Shown here: piece after piece, positions 54,634 through 58,371 of the stretch | How the letters are laid out: each line of letters starts with the position of its first letter | Numbering within the stretch: the first letter of the stretch is position 1 | Source: Pelagibacteraceae bacterium AG-337-I02 | Lineage (GTDB): Bacteria > Pseudomonadota > Alphaproteobacteria > HIMB59 > GCA-002718135 | Length of the DNA: 58,371 nucleotides | Direction: 5' to 3' | NCBI GenBank assembly: GCA_003282155.1 | Contig: QBZY01000008.1 | Location: 1-58,371, forward strand | Notes under the pieces: generated by a model | The model's database searches: none | Told to the model about the DNA's origin: nothing | Seen by the model: the letters and a program-made list of their open reading frames with translations, nothing else | Position numbers and translations under genes: made by a program

Positions 54634-55555
54634 TGTTTTTACATTTATCTTTTTTGTATTATTTTTTTCATATTTTATTTTTATTGTTAACAAAAAAATA
54701 GACATCAAAAAAAATATAATTGAGATATCAAAAGGTGAAAATACAGATAGTATATATATTAAAAATTTTAATAATTTTAATAATTTAGATATCTTATTTA
54801 TAAATCTCTACTATCGATTAAATAAGTTTTTACTTAATAAATTTATCCATTTTGGACATTTTTATATTGATGAAAATATTTCAACTTATGATTTATTAAA
54901 AATAATTACTAAACCTAGTAATATATTAAATAAAATTACTATAGTTGAAGGCTGGTCAAAAATTAAATTACAAAAAGAATTATCAAAACATTTTGAAAAT
55001 GTTTATCAAATTCCATATGAAGATATTATTGCAGACACATATTTTTATAAAAAAAATAGTGATTTTAAATCATTTGTAAATAATCTAATTAAATCAAAGA
55101 ATAAATATTTTAAAAAACTCAATCAAAATAAAATATTTAAATTATTATCGCAGGAAGAAATAATTATATTTGGTTCATTAATAGAAAAAGAAGGTTTAGA
55201 CATAGTAGATAAAAGAAAAATTTCTTCTGTAATATTTAATAGATTAAATATAAATATGAAATTACAGATTGACGCTACAGTTATATTTGCAATAACAAAG
55301 GGTCGATATGATCTAAAACGTAAACTATTAAGAAGTGATTTAAAAATTGATGATAAGTATAATACATATAAATATAAAGGATTACCACCAAAGCCTATTT
55401 CATATGTTGGAAGACAAACGTTAGACATTATATTTGAAAATCATCAAACTGATTTTTTGTTTTATTTTTTTAATAAATCTTTAAATAGTCATATATTTTC
55501 AAAAAATTATCAAGAACACAGAGACAAGTTAAATGAATACAGAAAATCAAAATAA
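54587..55555 (+). CDS. mltG: Endolytic murein transglycosylase MltG (start uncertain)
   Basis: YceG/MltG-like lytic transglycosylase, up to 322 aa, that cuts nascent glycan strands at the inner membrane. It has one N-terminal membrane segment (VFTFIFFVLFFSYFIFIV), a LysM-like region (YDLLKIITKPSNILNKITIVEGWS split over it) and the catalytic core EEIIIFGSLIEKEGLDIVDKR with the key Glu, then SSVIFNRLNINMKLQIDATVIFAI. There is no ATG near the start: TTG at 54587 or 54593, or CTG at 54608 placed 7 bases after GGAGGA, are the options. Overlaps gmk by 23 bp. Confidence 0.85.
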   Translation: MDLEEQILRYYLKVFSVFTFIFFVLFFSYFIFIVNKKIDIKKNIIEISKGENTDSIYIKNFNNFNNLDILFINLYYRLNKFLLNKFIHFGHFYIDENISTYDLLKIITKPSNILNKITIVEGWSKIKLQKELSKHFENVYQIPYEDIIADTYFYKKNSDFKSFVNNLIKSKNKYFKKLNQNKIFKLLSQEEIIIFGSLIEKEGLDIVDKRKISSVIFNRLNINMKLQIDATVIFAITKGRYDLKRKLLRSDLKIDDKYNTYKYKGLPPKPISYVGRQTLDIIFENHQTDFLFYFFNKSLNSHIFSKNYQEHRDKLNEYRKSK

Positions 55556-56162
55556 ATTAATAATAATTTCATCACCATCCGGTGCAGGTAAGACAACTTT
55601 ATGTAAGTTATTATTAAAGAAAATGAAACATATAAATCTTTCAATTTCTTATACATCTAGAAATAAAAGATTAAATGAAACAGATGGTAGGGATTATTAT
55701 TTTGTGAGTGTAAAAAAATTTGAACAATTAAAGAAGAAAAATTTTTTTGTAGAAACTGCTAAAAATTTTAATAACTTTTATGGGTCACCATATTCTAATA
55801 TAAGATCATCTCAAAAGAAAAATAAACATATTTTATTTGATATAGATTGGAAAGGAGCAAGGAAAATAAGAAATAAATTTAAAAAAGAAAATATCATAGA
55901 TATTTTCATCTTACCTCCATCTAAAACTGAACTCAAAAGAAGATTAATTAAAAGAGGTAGAGATAATAAACAAGAAATAAGCTTAAGACTTTCATATGCC
56001 ATTGACGAAATGAAGCATTATAAAGACTATAAATATGTATTAATAAATGAAAATATTCAAATGACAGTTAATAATATAAAAAAAATTATAGAATATAGCG
56101 AATTAATGCATTTACAAAATAAAACATTAAAATCAAAATTAAAAAAACTTATAGATAGTTAA
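55533..56162 (+). CDS. gmk: Guanylate kinase
   Basis: 209 aa enzyme converting GMP to GDP. P-loop SSPSGAGKTTLCK at residues 13-25, ISYTSRNKRLNETDGRDYYFVSV (GMP-binding), FVETAKNFNNFYGSP, and the lid arginines in KRRLIKRGRDN. Complete. The 3' end overlaps convergent rsmA by 24 bp, the longest such overlap in the window. Confidence 0.95.
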   Translation: MNTENQNKLIIISSPSGAGKTTLCKLLLKKMKHINLSISYTSRNKRLNETDGRDYYFVSVKKFEQLKKKNFFVETAKNFNNFYGSPYSNIRSSQKKNKHILFDIDWKGARKIRNKFKKENIIDIFILPPSKTELKRRLIKRGRDNKQEISLRLSYAIDEMKHYKDYKYVLINENIQMTVNNIKKIIEYSELMHLQNKTLKSKLKKLIDS

Positions 56163-56858
56163 AAGTTCATCTATTGATAATTGGTCTATCCTTTTATGCA
56201 ATAATAAATCTTTAGTTTCCATTCTTAAATTATTATAAATTTTTTTTCTTACGTTCTTAAAAATTAGATTTGCAAAAACATTTGCTTTATTTAAATCAAA
56301 TTTATTTTTATTAAATTTAAATTTTACAACAGATGAATACACTTTTGGTTTCGGAATAAATACTTTTGGAGATACATCAAAACATATCGAAAATGTAGAA
56401 ACAATTTTGGTTAAAAATTTATATTTATTCATTTTAATTAAATTATAGTCAAATTTTAAGGCAACTTCCTTTTGAATCATGAATACCATTTCTGAAATAT
56501 TTTTATTAAAATTAAATAAATATAATATGATTTTTGTGCTTATATTGTAAGGCAAATTTGATATAATTTTCACATTTTTAAATTTACTAAAATCAAATTC
56601 AATAACATCATTATTTAATATCTTTACTTTATTATTATTTTTGTATTTTTGTTTTAAAAATAATACTAGATGGGAATCTTTTTCTATAAGTAATATTTGT
56701 TTGGGATTATTAATTAATAATATGTCAGTTAAAAAACCATATCCTGGACCAATTTCTATAACTATTTTATTATTTATATTGGTTTGCTTAACAATTTTTT
56801 TACAAATATTTTTATCAATTATAAAATTTTGGCTTAATGATTTTTTAGCTTTTATCAT
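56139..56858 (-). CDS. rsmA: 16S rRNA (A1518/A1519-N6,N6) dimethyltransferase
   Basis: 239 aa KsgA. SLSQNFIIDKNICKKIV, SAM motif IEIGPGYGFLTDIL, and catalytic NLPYNIST are present, followed by FIPKPKVYSSVVKF. It is shorter than E. coli KsgA (273 aa), mainly in the C-terminal helical domain, as in other reduced genomes. The start overlaps pdxA by 14 bp. Confidence 0.95.
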   Translation of the reverse strand: MIKAKKSLSQNFIIDKNICKKIVKQTNINNKIVIEIGPGYGFLTDILLINNPKQILLIEKDSHLVLFLKQKYKNNNKVKILNNDVIEFDFSKFKNVKIISNLPYNISTKIILYLFNFNKNISEMVFMIQKEVALKFDYNLIKMNKYKFLTKIVSTFSICFDVSPKVFIPKPKVYSSVVKFKFNKNKFDLNKANVFANLIFKNVRKKIYNNLRMETKDLLLHKRIDQLSIDELLTIYKFF

Positions 56859-57819
56859 TAATTATTCGATTTTTATAAATATGTTTTATTAATTTAAAAC
56901 AATTTAAAAAAGATTTATTAGATATATTTTTCGAGCCTACTAAATCATACGCTGTTCCATGATCAGGAGATGTTCTTATTATACTTAAATTTCCCGTATA
57001 ATTAACACCTGAATACTGACTAATAAATTTGAATGGTATTAATGCCTGATCATGATACATAAAAATAAAGCAATTATATTTTTTTAAATTATTTTTTATC
57101 AAAATTGAGTCTGCTGAAAAAGGGCCATCAATTAATATTCCTTTTTTTTTAAGTTTTGTGATTAAAGGTTTAATTATTTTTGTTTCTTCAGATCCTATAT
57201 TACCATTTTCACCTGCATGGGGATTTAACCCTGAGATAATTAATTTTGGTTTTTTTATATCAAAATCAATTTTTAACGTGTTATTTAAATTTAATATTTG
57301 ATTAAATAAGTAATCTCTACTAGTAATTATTTTTGAAATATTTTTTACTTTAATATGTGTCGTTATTGGAGAAACAATAATCTTTCTATTAAATAAAATC
57401 ATATTTGAATATTTTTTTTTATCAATTTTTTGAAAATATTCGGTATGCCCTATGAAACTTTTACTTATCTTATTTCTAATTAAATCTTTTCTTAAGGGTA
57501 GTGTTATTATTCCAGAACAAATCTTTAGTTTGCAAAAATTATATGCAAATTTCAAAGAATTATAAGTATTATCTTCTAAAGATTTAGCATTGAATGAATA
57601 AATATTAATTTTATTAATTTGATAATTATAGTTTTTCTTTTTTATATCAATTATATTTAAATCACTTACTAAATTTTTTTTTTTAAAATATTTTTTAATT
57701 ATTTTGATATTAGAAAATACGATAAACTTTTTTATTTGTTTCTTTTTCCATGAATTAATTAAAATTTCCAATCCAATTCCATTGATATCGCCTATTGTAA
57801 TAGCTATGTATTTATTCAT
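56845..57819 (-). CDS. pdxA: 4-hydroxythreonine-4-phosphate dehydrogenase
   Basis: 324 aa NAD-dependent enzyme of the DXP-dependent vitamin B6 route. It opens YIAITIGDINGIGLEIL (GDPxGIGPE-like, diverged). Metal-binding His residues are in FIGHTEYFQ, and in SGLNPHAGENGNIGSEE and FMYHDQALIPFKF; IIRTSPDHGTAYDLVG is the C-terminal signature. Overlaps the surA-like gene by 8 bp in the usual surA-pdxA-rsmA order. Confidence 0.93.
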   Translation of the reverse strand: MNKYIAITIGDINGIGLEILINSWKKKQIKKFIVFSNIKIIKKYFKKKNLVSDLNIIDIKKKNYNYQINKINIYSFNAKSLEDNTYNSLKFAYNFCKLKICSGIITLPLRKDLIRNKISKSFIGHTEYFQKIDKKKYSNMILFNRKIIVSPITTHIKVKNISKIITSRDYLFNQILNLNNTLKIDFDIKKPKLIISGLNPHAGENGNIGSEETKIIKPLITKLKKKGILIDGPFSADSILIKNNLKKYNCFIFMYHDQALIPFKFISQYSGVNYTGNLSIIRTSPDHGTAYDLVGSKNISNKSFLNCFKLIKHIYKNRIINDKS

Positions 57820-58371
57820 TTATTTGAATTAAATTATATATTTTTGAGTATTTATTTATAAATTGTTTTTCAATTTCACTTACATTATTGTTCAATAATT
57901 TATTTAAATTAATATTATTTAATTTTTCTCTATTATATTTAATATCACATAAAACAATGTATATATTTTCATCCTCGCTTTGATATTTAATAAAATCATT
58001 AATACTGGTTAAATTCTCTTTCAATTCATTATTTAAATCAGAAAATTTATATTCTTTGTTTATTATATTAGACTCGTTTTTTAAATTTGATAAATTACTA
58101 CACAATAAATATTCTTTATTTATATCATTTTGAGTTTTAATACTAAATATGTTAGCAAAAAGATCATCATACGTTTCAAATTCTTTTTGTATAAATATTA
58201 AAGATAAAGCATCATTAAATTCAATTATAAAAAAATCATTATTTCGAAGTATGTTATCTCTAATTCTTTTATCTATTTTATAAATATTGTCAATTTCTCT
58301 CACCTTGCTGAAGTATGCTATATTATTATCCTCTAACAATTGTATGACTTTTTCTATTTTTATATTTTTAA
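57812..58371 (-). CDS. surA: SurA-like periplasmic chaperone, C-terminal part (5' end beyond window)
   Basis: The frame stays open to the window edge at 58371 with no stop and no ATG; the TTG at 58339 is internal. The visible 186 or so residues are Asn/Lys/Ile-rich with little obvious motif: RDNILRNNDFFIIEFNDALSLIFIQKE could be a diverged parvulin-like stretch. The call rests chiefly on position, since surA precedes pdxA and rsmA in many proteobacteria. A different periplasmic protein remains possible. Confidence 0.55.
   Translation of the reverse strand, partial: KNIKIEKVIQLLEDNNIAYFSKVREIDNIYKIDKRIRDNILRNNDFFIIEFNDALSLIFIQKEFETYDDLFANIFSIKTQNDINKEYLLCSNLSNLKNESNIINKEYKFSDLNNELKENLTSINDFIKYQSEDENIYIVLCDIKYNREKLNNINLNKLLNNNVSEIEKQFINKYSKIYNLIQINE

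Noticed and set aside
1..58371. CRISPR arrays, prophage, insertion sequences, toxin-antitoxin or defence genes
   Set aside because: No spaced repeat series, transposase, integrase, Cas or toxin-like protein seen on either strand; nearly every base is in a recognisable core gene.
1..58371. Homopolymer runs of A or T within genes as phase-variation tracts
   Set aside because: They are frequent throughout because of the base composition and are not concentrated in surface or modification genes; no broken frames accompany them.

Overview
The window is a strongly AT-rich, very tightly packed chromosomal segment. Its families and gene orders point to a streamlined free-living alphaproteobacterium of the SAR11/Pelagibacterales kind, or a similar marine clade such as HIMB59 or AEGEAN-169; this placement is by eye, not by phylogeny. 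The markers are: DUF2794, DUF3553 and a DksA that has lost its zinc cysteines (all typical of Alphaproteobacteria); a GAAC-N7-GAAC LexA box at recA; class II DAHP synthase; the clusters rpsF-rpsR-rplI-dnaB-alr, fabD-fabG-acpP-fabF-mltG-gmk and surA-pdxA-rsmA; and two ABC uptake operons led by abundant-type binding proteins. I see no phage, insertion sequence, CRISPR, toxin-antitoxin or defence system. No gene-free stretch exceeds about 215 bp.

Layout. 1-7450: polyamine island (aguB fragment, potFGHI transporter, then convergent puuA and divergent puuB). 7451-16896: housekeeping block (Sua5, orphan ParA, glmU, class II DAHP synthase, nadE, gltX, citramalate synthase, trmJ, rpsD). 16884-20482 on the minus strand: EamA exporter, CGFS glutaredoxin, BolA, purB, map. 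20540-24129: CinA-like protein, tRNA-Leu(UAA), a VOC protein, then nadK, moaA, a DUF3553 protein and dksA on the minus strand. 24130-28208: SOS-controlled recA with the window's only clear intrinsic terminator, then alaS. 28201-34615 on the minus strand: icd, LOG-family hydrolase, RND efflux pump and its adaptor. 34685-40668: rlmE, guaA, an Old Yellow Enzyme, and a NitT/TauT-type ABC transporter. 40723-44802: DUF2794, thioredoxin-like protein, yfgM-bamB-der. 44806-51351 on the minus strand: cvpA, MMPL/RND protein, alr, dnaB, rplI, rpsR, rpsF. 51436-56162: fatty-acid synthesis, mltG, gmk. 56139-58371 on the minus strand: rsmA, pdxA and the 3' end of a surA-like gene that runs off the window.

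How it works together. The polyamine block imports putrescine or spermidine, makes putrescine from N-carbamoylputrescine, and feeds it into the gamma-glutamyl pathway. The remainder is core metabolism, translation, envelope building and efflux.

No wholly new gene system stands out. The most interesting signals are regulatory: (i) a leader ahead of rpsF that folds like the known S6:S18 autoregulatory RNA and hides the Shine-Dalgarno; (ii) a triple-GAAC LexA operator at recA; (iii) strong stem-loops without a U-tract right after both periplasmic binding-protein genes, each of which also has a near-consensus Shine-Dalgarno; (iv) leaderless or nearly leaderless promoters at alaS and rpsD; and (v) eight convergent gene pairs, most of them abutting or overlapping, with no room for a terminator.
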